A DNA stretch of 5,024 nucleotides from Candidatus Bathyarchaeota archaeon (lineage in GTDB: Archaea; Thermoproteota; Bathyarchaeia; TCS64): positions 1 through 5,024 of the forward strand of contig WJIV01000298.1 in NCBI GenBank assembly GCA_014730055.1, read 5' to 3'. Below the pieces are notes generated by a model, which did not search any database, was not told the origin of the DNA, and saw only the letters and a program-made list of their open reading frames with translations. Positions 1 through 5,024 of this stretch are shown one piece after another (position 1 is the stretch's first letter; each line of letters opens with the position of its first letter). The position numbers were made by a program, and so were the translations under genes.

Positions 1-1311
1 GGTGTGGCCCCTGAGAGCTGACTCTTGAGCAAGTCTGCTGTCTATTCGCTCAGGATTTGAGAGAATATAATCCTGAATAAGATAATCTAGCTCATCCTCG
101 GATGAAGCTATTAGTAAAGCCTCTCCATAATCATCATACTGGGGCCTCCCTGCCCTACCACTCATCTGTTTATATTCCAAGACCTTTATTGGGTGCATGC
201 CATAACCGGGCATAAATCTCCTGTAATTACCTATGACAACTGTTCTTGCCGGCAGGTTAACTCCAGCTGCTAGAGTTGGAGTCGCTGCAATGACTTTTAT
301 TGCTCTTTTCTTAAATCCTTCCTCAATTATCTGCCTATGCGCCCGGTTTAATCCAGCATGGTGAAAAGCAGCTCCCTTGCTTATTGCATCAGCTAGTTCA
401 TCAGTCAGTCGAGTCTTCTCGCCTTGAACTGTAATATCGGCTGCAATTTTTTGCAATTCAGTAGCCTCCTTCCTGTTAAGCCTAGTCTTAAGGGCGTTTG
501 AGGCAGTTCTTGCTGTGCTCTGAGCTCTTCTTCTACTCTCAACGAATATTAGTGCTTGACCCCCGTCCTCAAGAGCGTTTAGTGTAAGGTTTACAGCGTC
601 GTTCCTATGGTAGGGTTCTAAGCTTCTAATCGAGCCATCCTTGAAGGTAATGTAATTTCCTAATGCAACCCCTTCTTTAAGTTCAACCGGCCTCCACTCA
701 GTAGTAACGCTCTCGGCGCTCAGCCATTCAGCGATCTCGCGTGTATTACTGATAGTAGCACTTAGTGCCAATATCTGGATCCTGGGGCTCATCTGCCTGA
801 GTCTTGTTAGGCTAACCTCTAATGTTGGGCCCCTATCCGTTCCAATTAGGTGAATCTCATCAGCAACTACCAGACTAATTCCTTCCATCCATGGTGAGTT
901 ATGTCGTAGTAGACTGTCACACTTCTCGTTAGTTGCGATAACGATATCGTAAGCTTGAAGCCATGGACTCGCATTATCCATATCACCAGTACTTACTCCT
1001 ACTCTGATCTTCTTACCATCAGGTTTTACTAGGTCTGAGTATGCCTGAAAGTCCTCAAACTTTTCCCAAGTTAGGGCACGCAATGGTGTGAGATAAAGAA
1101 CCTTACCACCTCTCTCAATAATATGTTTGAGGGCACAGACTTCAGCTATCAGTGTCTTCCCACTTGCAGTCGGACTGGCTAGGACCAAATTTTTACCTTC
1201 TAGTACCCCGGTTTTTATAGCGTCTACCTGAGGGGGATAAAGCTCGTTTATCCCTTTTTTAAGGATAGTATGTTTGACTTGACTGGGAATATCTAATTCC
1301 GATATTTTCAT
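1..1311 (-). CDS. hel308: Hel308-type Ski2-like DNA helicase, 3'-truncated by window edge
   Basis: ATP-dependent superfamily 2 DNA helicase; the Hel308 family unwinds 3'-to-5' and acts at stalled replication forks. I translated 437 residues with no stop, so the reading frame continues past position 1. Visible motifs: Q-motif-like LYPPQ (24-28), Walker A ASPTASGKT (45-53), TPLRAL (75-80), Walker B DEIH (151-154), motif III LSAT (183-186), FHHAGL (316-321), motif V ATPTLAAGVNLPAR (343-356) and motif VI QMSGRAGRP (382-390). Both RecA-like domains are therefore complete. The break falls near the start of the winged-helix domain, and about 260 residues (winged helix, ratchet, C-terminal helix-loop-helix) should lie outside. 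I chose the ATG at 1311 because MKISEL matches the usual Hel308 N-terminus. An in-frame ATG at 1332 would add seven residues (MRSRAIS) without family support. A purine-rich GAGGAG (1325-1330) lies 13 nt upstream, rather far for a ribosome site. The CinA-like stop is 51 nt upstream. Other Ski2-like helicases are possible but fit less well. Confidence 0.93.
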   Translation of the reverse strand, partial: MKISELDIPSQVKHTILKKGINELYPPQVDAIKTGVLEGKNLVLASPTASGKTLIAEVCALKHIIERGGKVLYLTPLRALTWEKFEDFQAYSDLVKPDGKKIRVGVSTGDMDNASPWLQAYDIVIATNEKCDSLLRHNSPWMEGISLVVADEIHLIGTDRGPTLEVSLTRLRQMSPRIQILALSATISNTREIAEWLSAESVTTEWRPVELKEGVALGNYITFKDGSIRSLEPYHRNDAVNLTLNALEDGGQALIFVESRRRAQSTARTASNALKTRLNRKEATELQKIAADITVQGEKTRLTDELADAISKGAAFHHAGLNRAHRQIIEEGFKKRAIKVIAATPTLAAGVNLPARTVVIGNYRRFMPGYGMHPIKVLEYKQMSGRAGRPQYDDYGEALLIASSEDELDYLIQDYILSNPERIDSRLAQESALRGHT

Positions 1312-1347
1312 GCTGATAGCTCTACTCCTCATTGATTAAGTGGGTGC

Positions 1348-1354
1348 TTATATT
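1348..1354 (-). promoter_or_regulatory. Possible TATA box upstream of hel308
   Basis: The minus strand reads AATATAA here, within the 51-nt gap after the CinA-like stop codon. Archaeal transcription usually starts about 25 nt downstream of the TATA centre, which would put the start near 1325, giving a leader of roughly 13 nt before the ATG at 1311. This spacing does not suit the alternative ATG at 1332. The call rests on composition and spacing only. Short AT-rich matches are common, so read-through from upstream genes is equally plausible. Confidence 0.25.
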
Positions 1355-1362
1355 GAATTGGG

Positions 1363-2154
1363 TCAGTCAGAAAGCCTTTCTTTGGTAATTTCCTTGATGA
1401 GTTCCGCTACATCATCAAGCTCTCTATTTAGTTTCTCTTTGTCTTCCCCTCTCCCACTTATCCAGAGTCTTATACCCTCCTCACCATATGGCTTTACGAG
1501 CGATTTGATGTATATCCCTTGGTATTTTTCCATAACTTCATCGATAATTGGTGCTAATGTTGTCTCATCCCTAAGTGGGAGGACAATGATTTTTTCAGCA
1601 AAGTAGTCACCGTCATCAGGGCCGAGAAGGGGTATAATCTCGTTTTCAAATATCCATTTCAGTTCCTTGGGAACACCAGGAAGGCAGAAAATTCTCAAAT
1701 TTTCCCGAACAATTAGTACACCTGGTGCACCTCCTACCTGGTTATCTAGTGGCTCGGAGCCGTTTGGTAAAACCGCCATTTTCCTCCTACTTTCAGTGAT
1801 TTCACCTGACTCGACAATATCCTTCTCATGAAGCATTTTGTATTGCCGCTTCACTATATCTAATGCCTCTTTATTCACATCCAAGGGGAGATCAAACGCT
1901 TGAGCTAGGCCTTTAAGTGTCATATCATCGTGTGTTGGGCCTAGACCACCGGTAGTGAATATGATGTTACAATTATCTTTTCTCATCCTCTCTATCGCTT
2001 GACTTATTTCATCAGTGCTATCTCTGACGGTCATTGTTTCTTTAACATCAAAATTCAATTGTTTCAACTGTTTTATGATCCATTGACTATTAGTATCCAG
2101 TACAATGCCGTCCAGGATTTCGTTTCCTATAACAAGTATTCCTACATGGCTCAA
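1363..2154 (-). CDS. CinA N-terminal-domain (COG1058, MoCF-like fold) protein
   Basis: 263-residue protein with the molybdopterin-binding-like (MoaB/Mog) fold found in the N-terminal half of CinA. Family motifs are clear: GNEILDG (10-16) followed by DTN (20-22), TTGGLGPTHDD (67-77), PNGSEPLDNQVGGAPG (130-145) and LPGVPKE (158-164). Residues after about 185 form the small C-terminal subdomain seen in stand-alone COG1058 proteins. The NMN deamidase domain (PncC-like) that follows in many bacterial CinA proteins is absent, so annotating this as nicotinamide-nucleotide amidase would be wrong. Characterised bacterial COG1058 domains hydrolyse ADP-ribose and related pyrophosphates; a similar nucleotide clean-up role in the cytoplasm is inferred here. 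The start must be TTG at 2154: an in-frame TGA lies three codons upstream and no ATG or GTG intervenes. No Shine-Dalgarno sequence is visible, which suits a leaderless message. It lies 32 nt after the OsmC-like gene. Confidence 0.92.
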   Translation of the reverse strand: MSHVGILVIGNEILDGIVLDTNSQWIIKQLKQLNFDVKETMTVRDSTDEISQAIERMRKDNCNIIFTTGGLGPTHDDMTLKGLAQAFDLPLDVNKEALDIVKRQYKMLHEKDIVESGEITESRRKMAVLPNGSEPLDNQVGGAPGVLIVRENLRIFCLPGVPKELKWIFENEIIPLLGPDDGDYFAEKIIVLPLRDETTLAPIIDEVMEKYQGIYIKSLVKPYGEEGIRLWISGRGEDKEKLNRELDDVAELIKEITKERLSD

Positions 2155-2176
2155 GGTGTTTCAAATAGTATTTGAG

Positions 2177-2183
2177 AATAAAA
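2177..2183 (-). promoter_or_regulatory. Possible TATA box for CinA-like gene
   Basis: The minus strand reads TTTTATT, centred 26 nt upstream of the TTG start at 2154, the distance expected for a leaderless archaeal transcript. It sits directly behind the OsmC-like stop codon, so the same T-rich run could instead help end the upstream transcript. Evidence is spacing and composition only. Confidence 0.35.
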
Positions 2184-2186
2184 GGG

Positions 2187-2624
2187 TTAAATCTTTATGA
2201 GTTCTATATCGAGGTTTATTGGAATTGAGTCTATGGATCGGGTTATGTGGCAGAATTTGTGTGCAAGCTCCGCGCATTTACGGTTCATGGGTAGATGAAC
2301 CTCTGATGACTCTATCTTGAATTTTACATAAATATCATCGATTCTATATCCTGTTTTATCGTCATAGCTGAGACTCATTTCAGCTTTAACACTCATGTCT
2401 TCAGTTTCGGCATTAAATCGCCTTTTAAAACTAAGAAATGTGTTAATTAGACATCCACAGATAGACGAGAGGAAAAGATGATCAGGGCAAGGGGACTTTT
2501 CTAATCCCCCGAATTCTTCGGGAGTATCAAATCTAATGTTGAATTTTCCGGTACTTGCCACTCCTCCCGTACCTTGATCCCATTTCGATGTGATAGAATA
2601 GTGTAATTTTTCTGGGAATTTCAT
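2187..2624 (-). CDS. OsmC-family (peroxiredoxin-like) protein
   Basis: 145-residue protein of the OsmC/Ohr fold, a cytoplasmic family that includes thiol-dependent peroxidases acting on organic hydroperoxides and also members of unknown role. Two cysteines match the family positions: Cys58 in the helix following the P-D-H-L stretch (47-50), spaced like the Pro-Glu-Glu-Leu to Cys spacing of E. coli OsmC, and Cys125 in AHKFCHITRSI, the counterpart of the usual A-x-x-x-C-P-(I/V)-S segment. Two extra cysteines (Cys46 and Cys56, the latter forming C-x-C with Cys58) are unusual. The acidic residue normally near the reactive cysteine is Asp or His here rather than Glu, so peroxidase activity is plausible but not certain. 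I prefer the ATG at 2624 over the in-frame TTG at 2633 because a TATA-like element is centred 26 nt before the ATG and neither start has a ribosome site. The M20 gene ends 38 nt upstream. Confidence 0.87.
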   Translation of the reverse strand: MKFPEKLHYSITSKWDQGTGGVASTGKFNIRFDTPEEFGGLEKSPCPDHLFLSSICGCLINTFLSFKRRFNAETEDMSVKAEMSLSYDDKTGYRIDDIYVKFKIESSEVHLPMNRKCAELAHKFCHITRSIDSIPINLDIELIKI

Positions 2625-2644
2625 AAGACTCAAGTGGTTTGTAA

Positions 2645-2655
2645 TTTTTTAAAAA
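2645..2655 (-). promoter_or_regulatory. Possible TATA box for OsmC-like gene (or M20 terminator)
   Basis: The minus strand reads TTTTTAAAAAA, centred near 2650, which is 26 nt upstream of the ATG at 2624 and only about 17 nt from the alternative TTG at 2633. This spacing supports both a leaderless start and the choice of ATG. The T-run immediately after the M20 stop could also act as an intrinsic archaeal terminator; the two roles are not exclusive. Confidence 0.4.
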
Positions 2656-2662
2656 TTAGGTT

Positions 2663-3829
2663 CTAAAAGCCTATCATGTCCATGATTGTTCTAGAGATTG
2701 CTCTTGTTATTGATACTAATGAGTCCTTGTCTACCCATTCATTTGCTTCACAGGTGTTTCCACCTGAAGGGCCCATGATTATTGTGGGAACTCCTCCATG
2801 TACTGCAATGTGGTTTGTATCTGCTACACTACGTGCTAAAGTAAGTTCAATTTTTTCTCCTATTTCTGTCTCTAAATTTTTCTTGGATGTATTCACGAAT
2901 TTTGATTCTGGGTCGGTTATGAAGCTTGTCGGAGCAGGTGTCGGTCTTTTATCCCATGATATCTCGTAGTTACTCTTGATTTCTTCATCCTCTATTAGAT
3001 TACGAATTTGCTCTACAGCGGATTCCACGTCTTGCCCTGGTAGGATATGGCGATCAATGATTACCTCAGCCAATTCAGGGACGTATATTTTCTCACCGCC
3101 GCTATGGAAACCAATTACGCATAGGTTTCCTCTCATGTTGTATTGAGGGAGATAACCCAGCTTGTCTGGTTTTAATTTCTCAAGACCTACTACGATCTTG
3201 GATGCATCTACGAGTGCGTTTATTCCCTCATCGTAGGCTGCGCTGACTGAACTTCCCTTAAATCTTATCTTGATTACATGACGCCCTCTTTGCCCGATTA
3301 TGAGAGTCCCGTGGTCAGCTGGTTCAGGTACCAGGCAGTAATCACAGCTCTCTAGTAGGCCTGCTTTGATCAACTCGTGGACACCTCGGCTCCAGTATTC
3401 TTCATCGCTAGTTCCGGTTACGATTAATTTACCTTTCAACTCGTAACTGCTTTTTACCAAAGCTTCTAGTGCTGCAAGAGCGCAGGCCATTCCCCCTTTC
3501 ATATCATGAGCACCTAACCCGTATATCCTGTTTCCTTTCTCCAAAGGTTCAAATGGGGGTGTGCTCCAGCCTTCGAAAGCATCAAAGGTATCGATATGAA
3601 AATTTAGCATCATACAAGGGTTTTCTTCCTTGCCAGTTAGCTCTGCATATATGGTATCACCCGCTTCTTTTAATGGTAGTCTCTTAATGTTCTCAAGGTG
3701 AAGCGATCTAAAGAAATCCTCCAGCCATTCAACTATTTCATCCTCGTTTCCCGTCGTAGAGGGTATCGAAACCAGTTCCTTCGTTAATTCGACAACTCTT
3801 TTTTCAGTAATAAGATCTAATGGGTTCAA
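2663..3829 (-). CDS. M20-family metallopeptidase / deacylase (ArgE-DapE-like)
   Basis: 388-residue zinc-hydrolase homologue of the M20 family, which cleaves amide bonds in small substrates (N-acyl amino acids, N-succinyl-diaminopimelate, dipeptides). Visible landmarks: FHIDTF (His78, Asp80 as metal ligands), GAHDMKGG (106-113, bridging Asp109), SDEEYW (141-146, general base Glu143 and ligand Glu144), VPEP (ligand Glu169), the inserted dimerisation domain (about 180-290) with DRHILPG (259-265), and the C-terminal GPSGGNTCEANEWV (353-366). Two normally conserved histidines are changed: the dimerisation-domain His (GxxxHxAYP in DapE) reads Ser196, and the last metal-ligand His reads Cys360. The substrate cannot be assigned. 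Length is normal for the family. The start must be TTG at 3829: an in-frame TAA lies at 3842-3844 and only CTG and TTG occur after it. It is divergent from purA and first of the four minus-strand genes. Confidence 0.9.
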   Translation of the reverse strand: MNPLDLITEKRVVELTKELVSIPSTTGNEDEIVEWLEDFFRSLHLENIKRLPLKEAGDTIYAELTGKEENPCMMLNFHIDTFDAFEGWSTPPFEPLEKGNRIYGLGAHDMKGGMACALAALEALVKSSYELKGKLIVTGTSDEEYWSRGVHELIKAGLLESCDYCLVPEPADHGTLIIGQRGRHVIKIRFKGSSVSAAYDEGINALVDASKIVVGLEKLKPDKLGYLPQYNMRGNLCVIGFHSGGEKIYVPELAEVIIDRHILPGQDVESAVEQIRNLIEDEEIKSNYEISWDKRPTPAPTSFITDPESKFVNTSKKNLETEIGEKIELTLARSVADTNHIAVHGGVPTIIMGPSGGNTCEANEWVDKDSLVSITRAISRTIMDMIGF

Positions 3830-3854
3830 GGTTGGTACCAGTTAGATTCAAGCA

Positions 3855-3864
3855 ATTTAATAAA
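3855..3864 (-). promoter_or_regulatory. Possible TATA box for M20 gene
   Basis: The minus strand reads TTTATTAAAT, centred about 30 nt upstream of the TTG start at 3829, implying a leader of only a few bases. It lies in the 120-nt divergent region and does not overlap the proposed purA promoter. No ribosome binding site precedes the TTG, consistent with a near-leaderless message. Confidence 0.4.
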
Positions 3865-3904
3865 TGAAAGGCTTTTGATCTCCTTCACAGGTCCTACAGT
3901 TAAG

Positions 3905-3911
3905 CTTATAT
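3905..3911 (+). promoter_or_regulatory. Possible TATA box for purA
   Basis: CTTATAT on the plus strand. A start about 25 nt downstream (near 3934) would give a leader of roughly 16 nt that carries the GGTGAT ribosome site ahead of the GTG at 3950. The position also argues against the upstream in-frame starts TTG 3875 and ATG 3920, which would lie before or only just after this box. Confidence 0.4.
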
Positions 3912-3940
3912 CGCTAGAAATGTGTGGAATTGTGTCTTTT

Positions 3941-3946
3941 GGTGAT
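3941..3946 (+). promoter_or_regulatory. Shine-Dalgarno site that sets the purA start
   Basis: GGTGAT matches the 3' part of the consensus GGAGGTGAT, complementary to the 16S rRNA tail, and ends 3 nt before the GTG at 3950. It is the clearest ribosome binding site in the window and decides between three in-frame start candidates. Confidence 0.6.
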
Positions 3947-3949
3947 AAA

Positions 3950-4948
3950 GTGAGCTGTACTGTAATTGTCGACGGGTTCTATGGAGATGGCGGAAAAGGA
4001 AAGATCGTATCCTATCTCGCAGTTGCTGATGATATAGCGATCTGCGCAAGAGGAGGAGTTGGACCAAATGCTGGGCATACAGTTGTAAAAGATGGCGTAA
4101 CATACAAGTTAAGGATGGTCCCATGCGGATTTGTCAATGACAAGACACTCCAGCTAATAGGTTCTGGTGTAGTCGTAAACCCTGATGTATTCTTAAAGGA
4201 AATTAAGGAAACAGGTATCGAAGGCAGGATAGGTATTGACCCCCAGTGTGCGATTATAGAGCCTAAGCACATTGAACTGGATAATGAAGGATATCTAAAG
4301 GAGAAAATCGGCACAACCGGAACAGGTACCGGTCCTTGTAACTCTGATAGGGCACTAAGAGTCGCAAAGTTGGCGAGAGATATACCAGACTTGGAGCCAT
4401 ATCTAATGGATGTCCCAATACTAGTAAACGAAGCACTTGAAAATGGTGAAAACGTTGTTCTTGAAGGTACACAGGGAACATACCTCAGTTTATACCATGG
4501 GGGATACCCTTTTGTCACGAGCAATGATGTCTGTGCATCTGCAATCTGTAGTGATGTAGGTGTCGGCCCAACGCTTGTTGATGAGGTTGTTATGGTCTGT
4601 AAATCTTATGTGACGAGGGTTGGTGAAGGGCCACTTGATGGAGAGATCAGCTTCGAGGAGGCTAAGAAAAGGGGATGGGATGAGTATGGTACTGTAACGG
4701 GTAGGCAGAGGAGAGCGGCTCCATTTAGCTACACTCTCGCAAAAAGAGCAGCTATATTGAATGGTGCTACTCAGATAGCGATCACAAAAATGGACATACT
4801 CTACCCATCTACTAAAGGACTGCAGAATTACAAGGAGCTCCCTGAAGAAGCAAAGTCCTTTGTTGGAGAGGTCGAGGAAAAAGTTGGTCTACCAGTTACG
4901 TTAATCGGTACAGGCCCCGCGGTAGAAGAGGTCATTGATCGTCGTTAG
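3950..4948 (+). CDS. purA: Adenylosuccinate synthetase, archaeal short form
   Basis: Catalyses IMP + L-aspartate + GTP to adenylosuccinate + GDP + Pi, the first committed step from IMP to AMP in the cytoplasm. Numbering from the GTG: nucleotide loop GFYGDGGKGK (9-18) with catalytic Asp13; GPNAGHT (38-44) with catalytic His43; IGTTGTGTGP (120-129); LEGTQGT (171-177) then YPFVTSND; VTRVGEGP (221-228); TGRQRR (250-255); and TKMD (279-282), the guanine-recognition motif. The 332-residue length fits the archaeal short form. The residue after Asp13 is Gly where the family usually has Glu. In-frame TTG 3875 and ATG 3920 would give longer products, but the extra residues resemble no PurA N-terminus. 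The GTG at 3950 has a good ribosome site and places the motifs at standard positions (SCTVIVDG start). It is transcribed away from the M20 gene, and its TAG overlaps the stop of the converging gene by 4 nt. Confidence 0.95.
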   Translation: MSCTVIVDGFYGDGGKGKIVSYLAVADDIAICARGGVGPNAGHTVVKDGVTYKLRMVPCGFVNDKTLQLIGSGVVVNPDVFLKEIKETGIEGRIGIDPQCAIIEPKHIELDNEGYLKEKIGTTGTGTGPCNSDRALRVAKLARDIPDLEPYLMDVPILVNEALENGENVVLEGTQGTYLSLYHGGYPFVTSNDVCASAICSDVGVGPTLVDEVVMVCKSYVTRVGEGPLDGEISFEEAKKRGWDEYGTVTGRQRRAAPFSYTLAKRAAILNGATQIAITKMDILYPSTKGLQNYKELPEEAKSFVGEVEEKVGLPVTLIGTGPAVEEVIDRR

Positions 4949-5024
4949 AAATTTAAGAACCCTCTTTTCTTTCTAAACTCTTCATCAAGTTTTTCAATTA
5001 GTTCTCTTTGTCGCCTGCTTAACC
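4945..5024 (-). CDS. C-terminal end of a minus-strand gene, DnaJ-like tail possible
   Basis: An open frame enters from the right edge and ends at TAA (4945-4947), giving 25 residues: LSRRQRELIEKL, then DEEFRKKRGFLNF. The two other minus-strand frames are closed by stops within this stretch. The segment looks like an amphipathic, charged helix followed by an aromatic end. Many DnaJ chaperones end with a similar L-(S/T)-x-x-Q-(K/R)-E-L-(L/I)-E helix and a short Phe-rich tail, so a DnaJ C-terminus is a reasonable guess, but 25 residues cannot settle it. It converges on purA, and the TTAG at 4945-4948 contains both stop codons. Confidence 0.6.
   Translation of the reverse strand, partial: LSRRQRELIEKLDEEFRKKRGFLNF

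Noticed and set aside
1340..1606. Open frame on the plus strand encoding a Ser/Leu-rich 88-residue peptide
   Set aside because: It is antisense to the well-supported CinA-like gene, has low-complexity composition typical of a shadow frame, and has no family resemblance.
1363..2154. Annotation as full CinA / nicotinamide-nucleotide amidase
   Set aside because: The deamidase domain is missing; only the COG1058 domain is present, and the protein ends at 263 residues.
2676..2969. 97-residue plus-strand open frame
   Set aside because: It lies wholly antisense to the M20 gene, whose motifs run through the same bases, so it is a shadow frame.
4012..4524. 170-residue minus-strand open frame within purA
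   Set aside because: PurA motifs occupy the opposite strand throughout. The Ser/Pro/Thr-rich product looks like a reverse-frame artefact.
4962..4973. T-rich run CTCTTTTCTTTCT as a purA terminator
   Set aside because: The same bases encode Arg/Lys codons of the converging gene, and the run is interrupted by C, so it cannot be told from ordinary coding composition.
1..5024. A novel defence or mobile system built from the helicase, OsmC, M20 and CinA-like genes
   Set aside because: Each protein is a recognisable housekeeping or maintenance family member. There are no nucleases, integrases, repeats or composition shifts that I can see, and the neighbours share no obvious pathway.

Overview
The window most likely comes from an archaeon. 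A Hel308-type Ski2-like DNA repair helicase and a short-form adenylosuccinate synthetase (about 330 residues, not the roughly 430 usual in bacteria and eukaryotes) both point that way. So do TTG/GTG starts without Shine-Dalgarno sites and AT-rich TATA-like boxes about 26-30 nt upstream of several starts, as expected for leaderless or very short-leader archaeal transcripts. I cannot place it in a phylum from the sequence alone.

Layout. From 3829 down to 1, four genes lie head to tail on the minus strand: an M20 metallopeptidase/deacylase homologue (2663-3829), an OsmC-family protein (2187-2624), a CinA N-terminal-domain (COG1058) nucleotide hydrolase-like protein (1363-2154), and the N-terminal 437 residues of Hel308 (1-1311, running off the left edge). 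The gaps between them are only 32-51 nt, yet each holds an AT-rich TATA-like box, so the genes may be transcribed from individual promoters as well as together. A 120-nt divergent region (3830-3949) separates them from purA on the plus strand (3950-4948). At the right edge, the last 25 codons of another minus-strand gene run tail to tail into purA, with a 4-nt overlap of stop codons.

Function. The genes are mostly housekeeping or maintenance functions: replication-fork repair (Hel308), nucleotide-pool sanitation (CinA-like), peroxide or thiol defence (OsmC-like), hydrolysis of an unknown amide or peptide (M20), and AMP synthesis (PurA). They share no single pathway, and I see no mobile element, repeat array, CRISPR, tRNA or rRNA. 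I found no convincing new multi-gene system. The best points for a second look are the M20 protein, in which two normally conserved active-site histidines appear replaced (by Ser and Cys), a Glu-to-Gly change in the PurA P-loop-like motif, and the spacing of TATA-like boxes in the short gaps. No stretch longer than 120 nt lacks a gene.
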